From: Atrina japonica
Taxonomy: Eukaryota; Mollusca; Bivalvia; Pterioida; Pinnidae
Direction: 5' to 3'
Length of the DNA stretch: 64,000 nt
Assembly: GCA_030159075.1 (NCBI GenBank)
Contig: BROG01000006.1
Location: 2,121,001-2,185,000, forward strand
Positions 51,770 through 64,000 of this stretch are shown here, piece by piece. A program made the position numbers and the translations under genes. Position 1 is the stretch's first letter; each line of letters starts with the position of its first letter. Under the pieces are notes generated by a model, which had not been told where the DNA came from, made no database searches, and saw only the letters and a program-made list of their open reading frames with translations.

Positions 51770-51915
51770 CTCATTGAGTATACGTACTCCTGCATGGCAC
51801 CTGATCCCACCACCTGGATTGTCATAGGTCTTTGCGTGTCTAATATATACCTATTCGTACCTTGTCGCATGAACATTATTTCTAATAATAACTTGGTATC
51901 TGCGATGTTTATATT
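51770..51915 (+). mobile_element. Decayed retroelement tail fragment J
   Basis: The stretch gtactcctgcatggcacctg followed by atcccaccacctgga, ...aggtctttgcgtgtc... and cttggtatctgcgatg is the tail in plus orientation with internal changes. It lies only 200 bp from copy I in the opposite direction. Confidence 0.6.
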
Positions 51916-52191
51916 TTCAAAAGCCGGTTTTGTTTTCATCATTTGATTTTCATGAACAGCATACTGTAGATAATTGTGAGTCGATAAAATACTTAGATAG
52001 ATGGTATGCTTAGTAAAATCCATATAACCTGGTGGTGTGGGGTGTGGTGAATTCTTTCTTTACCTTGACGAGTTTAATTATTAAGTGACCTGGCATAACA
52101 TTAAAATTACACAGGCTAAAGTAATCGATCCTTCTTGTCACCATAAGTAAGAGAGTGTCCAGTGCGGAAGAAAAATATTTTCACGTGCAGC

Positions 52192-52260
52192 TTGCCATAA
52201 CCGAAAAGTGAGTAGAATCATCCGTATGATAATCAAAAGGTTACTCCGCTCGCTCTGCCA
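52192..52260 (-). repeat. Dispersed repeat, inverted copy of 21847-21912
   Basis: The stretch ataaccgaaaagtgagtaga...ggttactccgctcgctctgc is the inverse of the copy near 21.85 kb. The adjoining gccatcttatgtgaa is the inverse of ttcacataagatggc at 20618-20632. Confidence 0.65.
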
Positions 52261-52349
52261 TCTTATGTGAAACGGACAATATATGATAGTAAAGTAAAAT
52301 GATCACAAGTCATGAAGCAAAAATTTTATCGGGGAGTATGCTGCTACGT

Positions 52350-52500
52350 CACGTTTTGTCCGCTGTCACGAAATATCTGCCGTCACGAAATGTCCGCATA
52401 CTTTTCAACAAAATCGTCACGAAATGTCCGCGTCCGCCGTCACGAAATGTCCGCATACTTTTTGAAAAACCCGTCACGTTATGTCCGCGTTCACGAAATA
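52350..52500 (+). repeat. Cluster of GTCACGAAATGTCCGC repeats
   Basis: The 16-bp core cgtcacgaaatgtccgc recurs three times perfectly and three more times with changes (cgttttgtccgct, gaaatatctgc, cgttatgtccgcg). Spacers are variable, and the phrase atacttttcaa/atactttttga recurs. GC content is clearly above the surroundings. Confidence 0.85.
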
Positions 52501-52509
52501 AGTACGTAA

Positions 52510-53360
52510 TAGTTTACTTATCGTTTTATCATCATGATTTTTGGATGCTAATGATATTGTACCGGCGTTTTAACAGTTATAATACGTGTTTTATTTGTTT
52601 AAATTGCATATGATCCTAAATGAATTTTATAGCCTATCATTGTAAATCATTGTTTAAGTTCTAATGGGATAAACTTCAAATATTTTGGACATCCTTTAAT
52701 CAATATATTGTAACATAAACCCAAGAATTTTCGATGAAGGAATCACGCGTTGGAGATTTTATACAATGGGTCAGAATCACAGTTTTGTTGAGCTCATATT
52801 CTGTAGACTATAATCAGGTTCCGTGATACACATTGCATAATCTCTAAAATATTTGACAAAGGAAGTTTTATATTCAAATTAAATTGCCCTTACTTTTTAA
52901 TGTATTTTTGCATAGACGATTTTCTGTTTTATACGGATTGACTTAACTATTATCTTAATATAATGCATGTCATTAATACTAATAGCCCTTCAAAACGCTG
53001 AAATCGAAATGATCAAATATCTTAAGTATCATAGGGATTATTAAGTGATACTTGCATGCAATCGCAGAATCCCTATAATGGGATAAATAGATGTTCAATC
53101 TGTATTATAATGACAGAACAGAGAATTATATGTCATCCTCAGCTTAATCATCAAACAAAGTAGCGATGAAGCGAGACTTTATGATACTTCAAATTGTACC
53201 AATTTACTTTTTTACTTATCTTATTTTCGCTTTTGATATTTCAGATTAAAGTATGTTTACAATTCAAGAGCATTCAAGTATTTTATATAACGTAGAAAGT
53301 GATAACGTAGAAACAGTAATTCTATGACTTACAACGCATTTGAAAGAATGGTAAAATATA
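52510..53360. other. Stretch without recognised gene
   Basis: Nothing beyond AT-rich sequence is visible. Confidence 0.45.
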
Positions 53361-53361
53361 T

Positions 53362-53363
53362 TC

Positions 53364-53425
<62 letters not shown>
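53362..53425. repeat. (CT)n microsatellite
   Basis: About 30 CT units with one early interruption. Confidence 0.97.
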
Positions 53426-53428
<3 letters not shown>

Positions 53429-54399
53429 CGTTGAGAGTAAGTATTGATATTTGTATACAGACTCCGGTTATATACGTATTATACTGTCAATATTGCAATA
53501 ATGTTTCTTTCGCAATGAATCAAATAAAACATGTACAGCATCGTGCAAAAAGTAAGTAAACTAGCACCATTGTACTTAAGTTTTCAATGTTAATCGACTT
53601 TTTTAGAATATCTTCCACAAATACTTCCATGAGTTCTTGTTAAATTGCCATATCAAGTTTTGCAGAGATGGTTTCGTTGACGTTATTTCTTATGAACTAA
53701 ACATGAAATGATTCTATACATATCTCTTGTCCCTTACTTTAGGTAGTTTGTAGTTTCCATAAACTACTTTAGAAATTAATTAGACTTCCACAAAATTGTA
53801 CGTAGGCAATTATTTAAGAATAACAATTAATCCTAGAGGGCGTTAGTTGGATCACTTTTGGCACGATGTCGTATATGTTTGTTATGCTGTGTCGATATAC
53901 TAAGAAATAAACCTTTACCGTTAATGAGTTTCTGTATGTTTGTTAATAGGTTTTATATGAGTAGTAATATGTCCAAGTATGTCTGCATAGTAAAATGTAA
54001 TACTCTAAAACTATTTAGTGAGGATATCACAATTCCAGGACATTATAGCATATGCTTGCAATAAAAGATGTTTCCATTTACGTGCGTACTAATGGTTAAA
54101 CAGATATTCAATACATTCACGTAATGGAATTTGGCCACGTAAACTAAATAAAAGTAACATTGTCAACATTTGTAAAAGGAATATGCAATGCAACACTGAA
54201 AAAGTAATTGAAATACTTTTTTGACTGGATATGTTTTCATTAGCATTTCCATGTTCAATATACTGTTCAGTAAAATGGTACAAAGTATGAGACGATGGAA
54301 TTTTGTATACCTTTTAGAGTCAATGGAATAAGAAAGTGAAACTAAAAGGTATTTATATATCGTTGTGATCAAAAGATTAATAGAATGAATCTACCCATA

Positions 54400-54502
54400 C
54401 CTTGAGGGTATGGCAAATGACATATCAATCCGAGGGTAAGATTCTTGAATGACGAACCCGAGGCTCGCCGAGGATTGAGATCCTTTTGTCATATCCTCAA
54501 GG
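54400..54502. repeat. Inverted-repeat element, ~100 bp
   Basis: The outer arms ccttgagggtatg..tgaca and tgtcatatcctcaagg are inverted. The inner gaacccgaggctcgccgagg is itself dyad-like. It is probably a small MITE of unknown family. Confidence 0.6.
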
Positions 54503-54744
54503 TTGGGGTTGATTATTTTTCTCGCATGTTTTAAATACATGTAGACCCCTATATGTAGATCTAAGCAAATAAATTATGATATTATGCATTGCATTCTACA
54601 CGCCAATGACACCATGCATCATTGAAAGTTAATTGTGACGTCAAAGCGCGTGTAGTTTGTCAAGACCCTAGGGATGGACTAGGAAACCATTCCCCGTTTA
54701 GAAAAAGGAAAACTCTGTGAACAATTGAGCAAAAGGAGAAATGA

Positions 54745-54850
54745 ATATTACAGATACCAAAGTATAAATCTTCAGGATGTCCTGGATACAATATACAAAT
54801 CTGGTGAATATTGAACAAACACCGACCTCTGGAAATCCAAAGCAGAGTGT
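54745..54850 (-). mobile_element. Retroelement tail fragment K
   Basis: The words acagataccaaagtataaat, ggatgtcctggata and gacctctggaaatccaaag match the last ~100 bp of the common element. Confidence 0.75.
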
Positions 54851-54869
54851 TTCAGCTACTGCGATCTGT

Positions 54870-56090
54870 GTCATCAAATGTATATTCATATAAATAAATA
54901 TGATAAAAATATGTCAACCGTCATACAACGGAATTAATAGTATATAAATTCACGAAAAATCGATAAACAAAGCTGACACAATTAGTGGAAGTATTCCAAA
55001 TCATTGCGCATGGATAATTTCTTTTGTCACACATTTGCCGGCTTATATATGCCATAGAAACTTATGTTGTTGTCTAAGAGTGTTTACTAACTAATGCAAC
55101 GCCAATAGAAGCTAGTACTTGTCAATAATGCATTTCCGAAATACGAAAAACGAATGCATGTAGTGTGAAAAACAATTAATATTGAACAAAAAAATTATGT
55201 TATTATTCTACGCAACATATATATTGGATATTTTTCGTAAAATGCACATTTTTCTAAAAATCGAAATTCGCTTTGAAAATATCAGATATAGTATGAAGAA
55301 GACGAATTGCAATATAAACTCAATATCGACACATTGGTTTTGCTTATGTCTACTAGTAGACAACTGGGCAACCGTTTATAATAGGATAATTTAAGTATAC
55401 TACCTCTCTGCTGTAGGTTAGGGAGGGGTGCTAACGAATTTAGATGTTTTGTGGGAACATCAATATGAAATCGTAGATTGAATTATATTTGCGTTAATTT
55501 GCAAAGCATACCACTGGGTGTTTGAATAGTGAAGTGTTTTGCACGTTTACACTACATACTTTTCGTGAGTGAACGGACGAAAATTCTAAATATATACACC
55601 AAAGCATTACAGACCGTATGTGAATAAACGGACGAACATCCCAAATGTTTATAGTTGGGCTCATGTCGTCGCTGAGTAGAGCTGAAATTCACCGCGATTT
55701 AAAACGCGATGCGTATACGAATGGCCACGGATATAGATAACATAAATGATAAAACATTTATCATACTTAAATGAATAGTTTACATTCAAGACACGTATAC
55801 CGGTTGTATCAGATATTGTTGAATATTAACAGAATAAACAAAATTTAGCGTTTTGTTTCTAAATAATTTTTACTTTGATATTTTATAAATGTCTGTAGAT
55901 AAAATATTGCAAATTACAAATTTACGTTGAAAGGAGTTAAGTATATCAATCCTCTGAACACACAATTTAATACGATTACAAGAACCGAACATATGGTTAC
56001 CAAGACGTGAAGGTAATGAGATGCAAAATGATACACTTATAATTGACCATAAATTCAACATATGGCCCATTTATCATATTCATATTCTAG
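54870..56090. other. Stretch without recognised gene
   Basis: This is AT-rich sequence; short open frames show no recognisable product or splice context. Confidence 0.45.
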
Positions 56091-56091
56091 T

Positions 56092-56124
56092 ATATATATA
56101 TATATATATATAAATATATATAAT

Positions 56125-56160
<36 letters not shown>
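56092..56160. repeat. (TA)n-rich tract
   Basis: TA runs are broken by aaat and aata interruptions. Confidence 0.92.
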
Positions 56161-56162
<2 letters not shown>

Positions 56163-56212
56163 CAACTATACATTGCAAAACGCTAAATGTTAAATAAAAT
56201 TCTTAATATATC

Positions 56213-56258
56213 TCTCTGTCTGTCTGTTTGTCTATATATCTATTTATCTATCTATCTA

Positions 56259-56346
<88 letters not shown>
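56213..56346. repeat. (CTAT)n/(CTGT)n microsatellite
   Basis: Tetranucleotide CTAT units pass through a CTGT block and back to CTAT. Confidence 0.95.
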
Positions 56347-56347
<1 letters not shown>

Positions 56348-57083
56348 AAAACTATAAGTCTGTCTGTATTCCTGTTGTTTTTTTTTTAAATCTATTTATC
56401 TATTTATCTATATTCCTATTTACACGTGAATCGATAAAATGTCGACCGATTTTACAAAGCGTCAACGAGAACAAATATCTATCTAAATCGTTGAACAAAT
56501 ACACCTTCCGTTCGTAGAAACGTACCATGATTGCTGACTCAACTAAGGAAGCATTGGATATCTAGTCAAAATTAATCCAACTATAGATCAACATGTGTAT
56601 ATTAGATAATCTAACGCAACTCTTGTTTTTTATATCAAATATATGATTATTCTGCTCTTGAAATATCAACCAAAATAACCAAACATTGGCTATTTAAGTT
56701 TTACAGTCTCTGTGTTGTGTATCAGTGAATATAAGCATTTCGTTCTGACGTATAAAACGAGTACTGTTAATTGACCTTAAAACATTTACTTCTTTCGTCA
56801 TTTTCACAAATCTGCAGACAAGTGGAAATCAATGTATAGTTGTCTCTTGTGTACCTATATCATTCTTCATAAATCTAAAACCTCGATTGGTAGCATTTGG
56901 GGAAATGTACATCAACAGAAGCGACAACGCTAACATTTGGTGCAATAAAATGTTGTCAAACAAATCGGTTTCATGTAAATTACGACGACAATTTTAGTAC
57001 ACTGTTGAAGTTAAAAGCAAATGTTTTAGGATGTAATAAAGTCTCGGTCATCGGTCATTTTCCACCCGGTGAAATATTAAATA

Positions 57084-57193
<110 letters not shown>

Positions 57194-57299
57194 CATTACA
57201 CTATTTTGTCTGTCTGTCTTGTTTCTCTTTTTTTGTTGCCTACAGTTATGACTGTTAATGAAATACCTCATCCCAGAAATACTAAAACATAGCATTTGA

Positions 57300-58389
57300 C
57301 GTTTTTAAAAGGACTTTGTAAAGCATTTGAAGTTTATCATTTCACGAAATTTGTTTAAGTGGTATGCATACGTACAACATGTTTGCTTTGATTTAACTGC
57401 CAAATATATTTCATGCAAAAATACCTCAAATGTTAAAATGTTCATAGTGTTTGTTCACAGGTTAAGGATATCGAAAGTTTAAACTTTTCCGCTTCATATA
57501 AGTTTACGTCGCATAAACGTCAATTTGAAAGATGAAAAACATATTTTTTTTATTAAACACAGTTTAAGTAAACTGAATAGTCAAGCATTCAGTTCTTTTC
57601 GGCTGCCACCAATTTAATGTTGACTTGTTTACGTTTGTCGGATGGCGATGTGCCAGCACTTCGTTTGTTTGGAAAAATGCTATAATATCTCGGAAAGATA
57701 GAAAGACATAGCAACAAAGATAAACGAAATTAAACACTTTTACGCGTAAAATGTTGCTCACCCAAATATTTATGTGGCTTTGCAAAGAAAAAACATCAAG
57801 GCGAAATAAAATCGGATGATATGAGTGAAAACCAATAATAAGGAAATAGAGATTCACTTTACTTGTGGACGATTTATTTCTTTGTTTTGTTAATTGAACT
57901 TATTTTTGTTTTTACGTTATACATTTTTACTTCTACAATAAATACGTTTGAACTTTCCCTGTATCAAGGAGTTAAGATTCGTGACGGTACACATTAGGTC
58001 CGCTGACAGATTAAAATCTTATTGAATTCCTTTTTACATATACATTCTGAGAAGTAATGACGGAGAACAGCGATATAGCGTGAACTTGATGTATTACATG
58101 TTAACATTTTCATTACGGTGTATACATGTATGTTAATAACATTTTCCAGTCCAGAGAAGATAAGAGAAAACGAAGTTATGTAATTTCATCCTGAATGAAG
58201 CATATGCAAACTTTCATTGATACAAATATTATTGATGTAAATCACGTTAAACTCATATGCATTCAAATTATTGGCATGGTGCGTCATCTTTTCGTTTGTT
58301 TTCCTTTTTATGGTGAGATTTGTAAATAGTACTGCATTTTATATTTTATTTTTTGGCCGATTTATTATAAATACTCTTCATTAATTTTT

Positions 58390-58390
<1 letters not shown>
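57300..58390. other. Stretch without recognised gene
   Basis: No exon, RNA gene or repeat is identified here. Confidence 0.45.

Positions 58391-58391
<1 letters not shown>

Positions 58392-58455
<64 letters not shown>
58392..58455. repeat. (TA)n microsatellite
   Basis: About 31 uninterrupted TA units. Confidence 0.96.
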
Positions 58456-58458
<3 letters not shown>

Positions 58459-59367
58459 CAAAGTGAATGAATTAGTTAATTCACATTGTTACGCAGAATT
58501 AGTGAAATTCTTGTCAAAAACACAAAAGAAACATTTTTACGCATATTTACATATTTCATTCAATTTTAATTTCCTCTTTCATTAATATTAAACAATTCAT
58601 CAATGGTTCTGTATGTATAACAGCATCACACAAATCTATTGGCAAGCAGTCCTGATTGCATATTTTTTCCTGGCCTAAAAATACCTCTGACATATCTTCC
58701 AATCATTTGCTTCAATTAAATACATTGCTAAATGACAAATATCGACAAATCCATTCAGAAATAACAGTTTCAAGTAAACCCAAAGACATCGGCGATTTAT
58801 AACCTTCATATAGTGACATGTAATAACTACAGGACGTCGAATGGTCTCCGTCTTGAAGTCGTCGATACTGATTGACTTTCTAGTAAAGGATATAACTCAC
58901 GGCCCACGATAACCTTCCTCATTGACATTTCAAGGGACTTTATTGCGGGGGAAACGTTGTATTAAAGTGTTTAAATAACCTTTTATTTGCAACAAAACGG
59001 ATCAGAAAACTGTAGTAGAATTCATAGAATTTATAGACACAGTAGAGGTTGAATGAGTACAAAATAGAAAGTCAGCATAAAGCTAGTAAATTACATAGAG
59101 GTATGTAATGGGATTTAACACTATTTTATACATAACCATAAACTCATAAAACTCATATGAATTTGACACAATTACAGCTTATTTGAATCTCTAGCCGAAA
59201 GTATAAACACCATCGTAAAGGCGTTTTTATTAATTTGCCATCGCTGACAGCCCATTGTGCTTTAAGTATTTTATACCATATATAATTGTATTTAAAACTT
59301 TTAAGTTTAAGTTTAAAGGCAACGACGAGTGAGCAATTTGTTAAATATAATACATATCGAAGAAATA

Positions 59368-59523
59368 TACATACATACATACATACATACATACATACAT
59401 ACATACATACATACATACATACATACATACATACACACAAACATACATACATACATACATACATACAAACATACATACATACACACGCGCGCGCGTAAAC
59501 ACGCACACACATTCACACACACA

Positions 59524-59592
<69 letters not shown>
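59368..59592. repeat. (ACAT)n-(CA)n-(TA)n compound microsatellite
   Basis: ACAT units (59368-59481) lead to a cgcgcgcg run, then CA, then about 32 TA units that run directly into the 3' end of a retroelement copy. Confidence 0.95.
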
Positions 59593-59595
<3 letters not shown>

Positions 59596-59815
59596 CTCAG
59601 ATACCAGATAAAGTATAAATCTTTAGGATGTCCAGGGTATAGATACAAATCTGGTGGAAATGAACAAACACAGACATCTGGAAACCAGTAGGTGCGATCA
59701 GGTGCCATGGAGGAGTAAGCATCCCCTGTCGACTAGTTACACTCGCTGTGAGTCCATAGTCAAATCCAAATGAAATACGTGAGGAACGAATCCTCGTCAC
59801 AATTGTGTCACGAAA
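59592..59815 (-). mobile_element. 5'-truncated retroelement copy L abutting a TA microsatellite
   Basis: The 3' end aatctcagataccag follows the last TA unit with no spacer. The copy breaks off at cctcgtcacaattg. The insertion may have used, or seeded, the repeat. Confidence 0.85.
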
Positions 59816-60324
59816 GAAATAAAATAAAAATTATAATAATAATGATTATAAATCATAATTGATATAGTTTATGAACTATGAACATCGAAGATAAAATATC
59901 ATTTTAGGCAATAATATCCTACCAAATATATCATATTTTTACCTTTATGTAGGGATAAACTGAAATAAATTTAGGATATTATAATGATTTTTATAGTCAA
60001 GCGTACGGTATATTTTTATTTACTTTTTAGCTGTCATATTCTTTGCTCAAAAGATTGTTTACGAAGGCTTTTTACTTGTTTCCTTTCTAATAAAGTCATT
60101 CTATTATATTTGTTTTGTATTATTTACATAGTGTGCTTTTAAGGCACACAAATTGGGCATACTTCGTCTAAAAAGAAAGAACATAGGTGCTATGTTAATT
60201 TATACTAATTGATTTTCCATTACTGGGTGTAATAAGTCTATTATTTAGGTAGCATTCCATGACGAACCAGCAATAAAGACATAAGTTCATTTAGCTCTTA
60301 TTTTGATTTTTACAATTAATATAA

Positions 60325-61850
60325 GAAATTTCAGATACCAAAGCATAAATCAATAGAATGTCCAGGACATAGATACAAATCCGGTAAAATGGACAAACAC
60401 GGACCTCTGGAAACCAAGAGGTGGGATCAGGTGCTATGGAGAACAAGCATCCCCTGTCGACCGGTCACACCCGCCGTGAGTCAACAGTCAAGTCCAATAA
60501 AACACGCGAGGAGTGTATCCTCGTCACAATTGGTACAGACGCCTCAACAACCACCAACGAAAAGGCAACTCAACATTTCACTTAGTGAAACAGAGTAGTT
60601 CCAAACAAGACCACCATACCGACCGTAAAATTTGCGGAACGTTGACATTAAACGCGGTTTTCGATATCCCTGTGTCAATAATTTGTCAGTGAGTAGTTTA
60701 CCTCTGCATATGAAATTTTCACATGCTGTACACGCCCTGGCATATCCGATCATTTGTGAAATATAAACTCCATATGCAGGTGACTGAGGGATATTACTAC
60801 TTAAATTTCGAAAATTTACGATGGTAAAGCCGAAATCGTTGCGTTTATCGTACAGCTTAGTTGCCAATTTCCAGTCTGTGTTCACATTAAGTAAAATGTC
60901 TAAGTATGAAGCGTGTGTGCTTGATTCTGTTGTATCTTAAATTTCTAGTTCGCTGGGATATATCGCATTGACATATGTATGAAAATTGTCATTATTAATT
61001 GACAAAACGTCGTCGACATATCTAAATGTCAAACTAAAAGACACCGCCAACTTTTTCTTCTTTTGACTCAGCAGTTTCTGAATGTAGTCTGCTTCGTATG
61101 AATAAAGGAACAGGTCGGCCAATAAAGGAGCATAATTGGTTCCAATAGGGATGCCTACAGTTTGTTGAAAGACCACGTCTCCGAACATTACAAATATATT
61201 GTCTATCAGAAATTCCAGCATGATTTTATATCAACTTCAGTATATTTATTTGTAGAATCAGAGTGGTGTATGACGAAACAAGCATCCCGACAGCCAATCA
61301 CTAGACATTCAAATTTTGCGGCACCACCCCTAGCGAAAAAAAGCCGCCCATGATGCCGAAAAGTCTTTCTTCCCATCTTTCATGTGGAACAGTGATGCAA
61401 AGATCAGAGAAGTCATAAGTTTTGACACCGTGAACTCGAGAAAAACTGTGTGCCTTCAAATTTTCCAAAAGCTGTTTAGAATTTTTAAGTATCCACATCC
61501 GACCCACACCGCCTCCGGAATAAGCAACCGTACAGCACCGTCGAAGCCTCTCCCTAACGGGCGTCAACATCCCGGCAAGGAGCAAAGACAAAGGTCCTGC
61601 AGAACATCCGCTGGATCCTGTCATGCATCTTTGCTTATATGGGATCCCATGAAGCTCAGGCATCCAGTATAAATGTGGCAGCTCGAAATCGGTATATTTG
61701 AAGGTATATCAAATGAGTGTAATACGGACACGTGACCTTGAAGGACCCAGTCCCCTGAAAGTGAGCCACGCGTGATTGTTAAAGGACGGAACCACCTGCT
61801 ACGGCAATTTGTTGCTGACCAATATCGAAGGTGCCGGTACACTCAGACAA
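60325..61850 (-). pseudogene. Retroelement reverse transcriptase, copy M, with a hypermutated segment
   Basis: The best-preserved RT core in the window is here: VVFQQTVGIPIGTNYAPLLA, DLFLYSYEADYIQKLLSQ, FRYVDDVLSINNDNFHTYVN (YxDD), a stop after ELEI, and ATKLYDKRNDFGFTI-like sequence. Then come IPQSPAYGVYISQMIGYARA, FRKFYGRYGG and SVSLSEMLSCLFVGGC. Upstream lies HGIPYKQRCMTGSSGCSAGP with YDFSDLCITVPHE. The 61490-61750 part is unusually GC-rich because of A-to-G changes on the sense strand. The 3' end is intact. It lies head-to-tail with copy N. Confidence 0.87.
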
Positions 61851-61967
61851 GTGGCAAACTACAGATCTAAATATAGACACAGATCAAAACAGCACTTAAA
61901 GACGACGTACAAGACCTATAAAGATAAAATAAATTAATATTGTCCTGTACTGCAAATTAAAAATTAG

Positions 61968-63165
61968 TAAATGACAATTGGTACAGACAACCGCCAGCGA
62001 AAAGGCAACTCAACATTTCACTTAGTGAAACAAAGTAATCGCAAACAGGACTATTATACCAACCGTACAAATTGCGGAACGTTGGCGCCAAACGCGGTTT
62101 ACGATATCCCTGTGTCAATAATTTGTGAGTGAGTAGTTTACATCTGTGTATAAAATGTTCATATGCTGAACGTGCCCTGGGATATCGGATCATTTGTGAA
62201 ATATAAACCCCATATGCGGGTGACTGTGGAATATTATTACTTAAATGTGGATAATTCAAGATGGAAAAGCCGAAATCGTCGCGTTTGTCGTATAGCTTTG
62301 TTGCCAATTACCAGCCTGTGTCTATAGTAAGTAAAATGTCTAAGTATGAAGCCTGAGTGCTTGATTCTGTTGTGCCTTTAATTTCTAGCTATAGTTTGCT
62401 AGGATATATCGCATTGACATATGTATGAAAATTGTCATTATCAATCGACAAAACGTCGTCGATATATCTAAATTTCAAATTAAAGGTCACCGCTAGCTTT
62501 TTCGTCTTTTGATTCAGCAGTTTCTAAATGAAGTCGTTTCGTATGAATAAAGGAACAGGTCATCCAATAAAGGGGCACAATTGGTTCACATAGGAATGCC
62601 AGCTATTTGTTGAAAAATCACGTCTCCGAACATTACAAATACATGTATATTGTTTTTTCATATAAACTTCGGTGTATTTATGTGTAAAATCAGAGTGGTG
62701 GTGGAAGTATCATGATAACCAATCACTAGATATATAAATTTTCGGGTACTACCGTTAGTGAAAAAACAGTTGTCTGTGATGTTAAAAAGTCTCTCTTTTA
62801 ATTTTAAAGTGGAATCGTTGTTTAAAGAGTAGAGAAGTCAAATGTATTGATACTGTGAATTTGAGAAAAAAATTGTATCCACATCTGATTTACACCGACT
62901 CTGGAATAAGCAAATGTACAATGTCGCTGAAGTTTCTCCTTCACGGCTGTCAATATCTTGGTAAGGAGTAAAGATAAAGGTTTGGTAGAACATTTGCTGG
63001 ATCCTGCTATGTACCTCTGCTTATATGTGGTTTTATGAAGTTTAGGTATCCAATATAAATATTGTAGCTCAAAATCAGTATCGGTTGTAGGTACATCAAC
63101 AGAGCGTAATACGGACACGTGATTTTGAAGGATCCCGTCCTTTGAAAGTGTCAAAACATCAATTT
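61968..63165 (-). pseudogene. Retroelement reverse transcriptase, copy N (degenerate, lacks tail)
   Basis: The order is LYWIPKLHKTTYKQRYIAGS, KPLSLLLTKILTAVKEKLQ, INTFDFSTL, a broken RT centre, ATKLYDKRDDFGFSILNYPH, IPQSPAYGVYISQMIRYPRA and VSLSEMLSCLFAGGC. Its 3' tail is missing: the copy starts at acaattggtacagac, about 120 bp beyond copy M's 5' end, so the pair forms a partial tandem. Confidence 0.85.
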
Positions 63166-63169
63166 ATAC

Positions 63170-64000
63170 AGTATATAATATATATTTTCCACCAAAGTGT
63201 AAGCAGATATCGATACCAGTTATATTTCATCTCTGTTGTTTGAACGTTTGCGAAGATACTTTTGATGCTTTTCATTGCACTAATCTATATCTATTTTCGA
63301 ATTCCGAGTATTAAAGCAGACTATGACCACTTAAGTACTCTTAATCCATACAACTCGGAATTCCCGTATGTGTGTTATGGTATGATACAGTATAACAACA
63401 GAGCCTATATTTCCTTTTGTTGGGCGTTATACTTTTTATTTTTAGAAATTATACAATGAAACCAGTGTTATGGACAGGTGCTGTGTGGTAATCATAAAGG
63501 TGTTAACGTTATATTAAAATGATCCTTTATCTACTTCTGCCCTTAGTTTTAACATTGAAATTAAATAGATGAATACACGCATTGAAAATTGCGTCAAGAG
63601 TGCAACTTCAAATATATCAATTTTACATGAGGGTTGTGATTGGGCCTTTGGTGAAACCGAACTGTAAATTGAATTTATTGAATTAAAAAGAAACAGAGAA
63701 ACATGAAGCATGTAAACAGCATCCTGAATGAAACAAAATTGCACGTAGAAGAAATCTTAATTGAATTCATTGACGGTTAATTGATATGTCATTTACTGTA
63801 GGATGGTTCTTGTCGATCACCTGTGTAAAGTTTATATTATGTCTGCAAGGTCTAATATCATTTCTGCACTATTGTAATCATTTTCATTTTATTATTTACT
63901 GAAGGTAGAAAGGTTAGTTAAGTGAGGCTAAACATTGAACATAACAACTATAACAAGCATAGATCAATGAAAATGACCAATATATGACAGCTAGTTTACC
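63170..64000. other. Window end without recognised gene
   Basis: Only AT-rich sequence with short open frames is seen; none is recognisable. Confidence 0.45.

Noticed and set aside
59313..59708. Long periodic frames (MYVC and HTYI repeats) on both strands
   Set aside because: They are translated from ACAT, CA and TA microsatellites running into a retroelement tail.

Overview
This window looks like nuclear DNA of a lophotrochozoan animal, most likely a mollusc and probably a bivalve. Genes are broken into small exons with GT-AG introns of 0.4-3 kb. The DNA is AT-rich and full of dinucleotide and tetranucleotide microsatellites. It also carries tRNA-derived SINEs, TA-flanked MITEs and many copies of one reverse-transcriptase retroelement. 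No bacterial genes, CRISPR arrays, rRNA genes or convincing functional tRNA genes were seen.

Region 1 (1-12.4 kb, + strand) holds the 3' seven-eighths of CNOT9 (RQCD1/Rcd1/Caf40), the armadillo-fold subunit of the CCR4-NOT deadenylase. Seven coding exons join in frame to 256 residues plus a stop at 11250. The N-terminal ~43 residues lie upstream of the window. Its introns hold a SINE with a clear target-site duplication, four TA-flanked MITEs and a long repeat with degenerate internal paragraphs.

Region 2 (about 16.5-31.4 kb, - strand) holds a class B (secretin-family) G-protein-coupled receptor of the calcitonin/CGRP-receptor type. Eleven exons join with matching phases from inside the hormone-binding domain (five of its six cysteines) through TM1-TM7 to a stop at 16579. 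The exon or exons for the signal peptide and first cysteine were not found upstream. The two genes converge.

Region 3 (about 31.4-64 kb) has no confidently identified host gene. It holds a 160-bp tandem satellite with internal dyads, foldback elements, microsatellites, a 651-bp TTAA-flanked element inserted in an older retroelement copy, and at least four decayed reverse-transcriptase copies. The same retroelement's 3' tail recurs about a dozen more times across the window. These copies have YxDD-type motifs like Penelope-like or related retroelements; all are frameshifted, stopped or truncated.

The most unusual signal is in the retroelement copy at 60.3-61.85 kb. A ~260-bp stretch differs from sister copies almost only by A-to-G changes on the element's sense strand, as expected of ADAR-type editing. 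Also notable are a short exon-like duplication in a CNOT9 intron that keeps the encoded peptide, and a (TA)64 tract starting 18 bp upstream of the receptor's TM3 exon.
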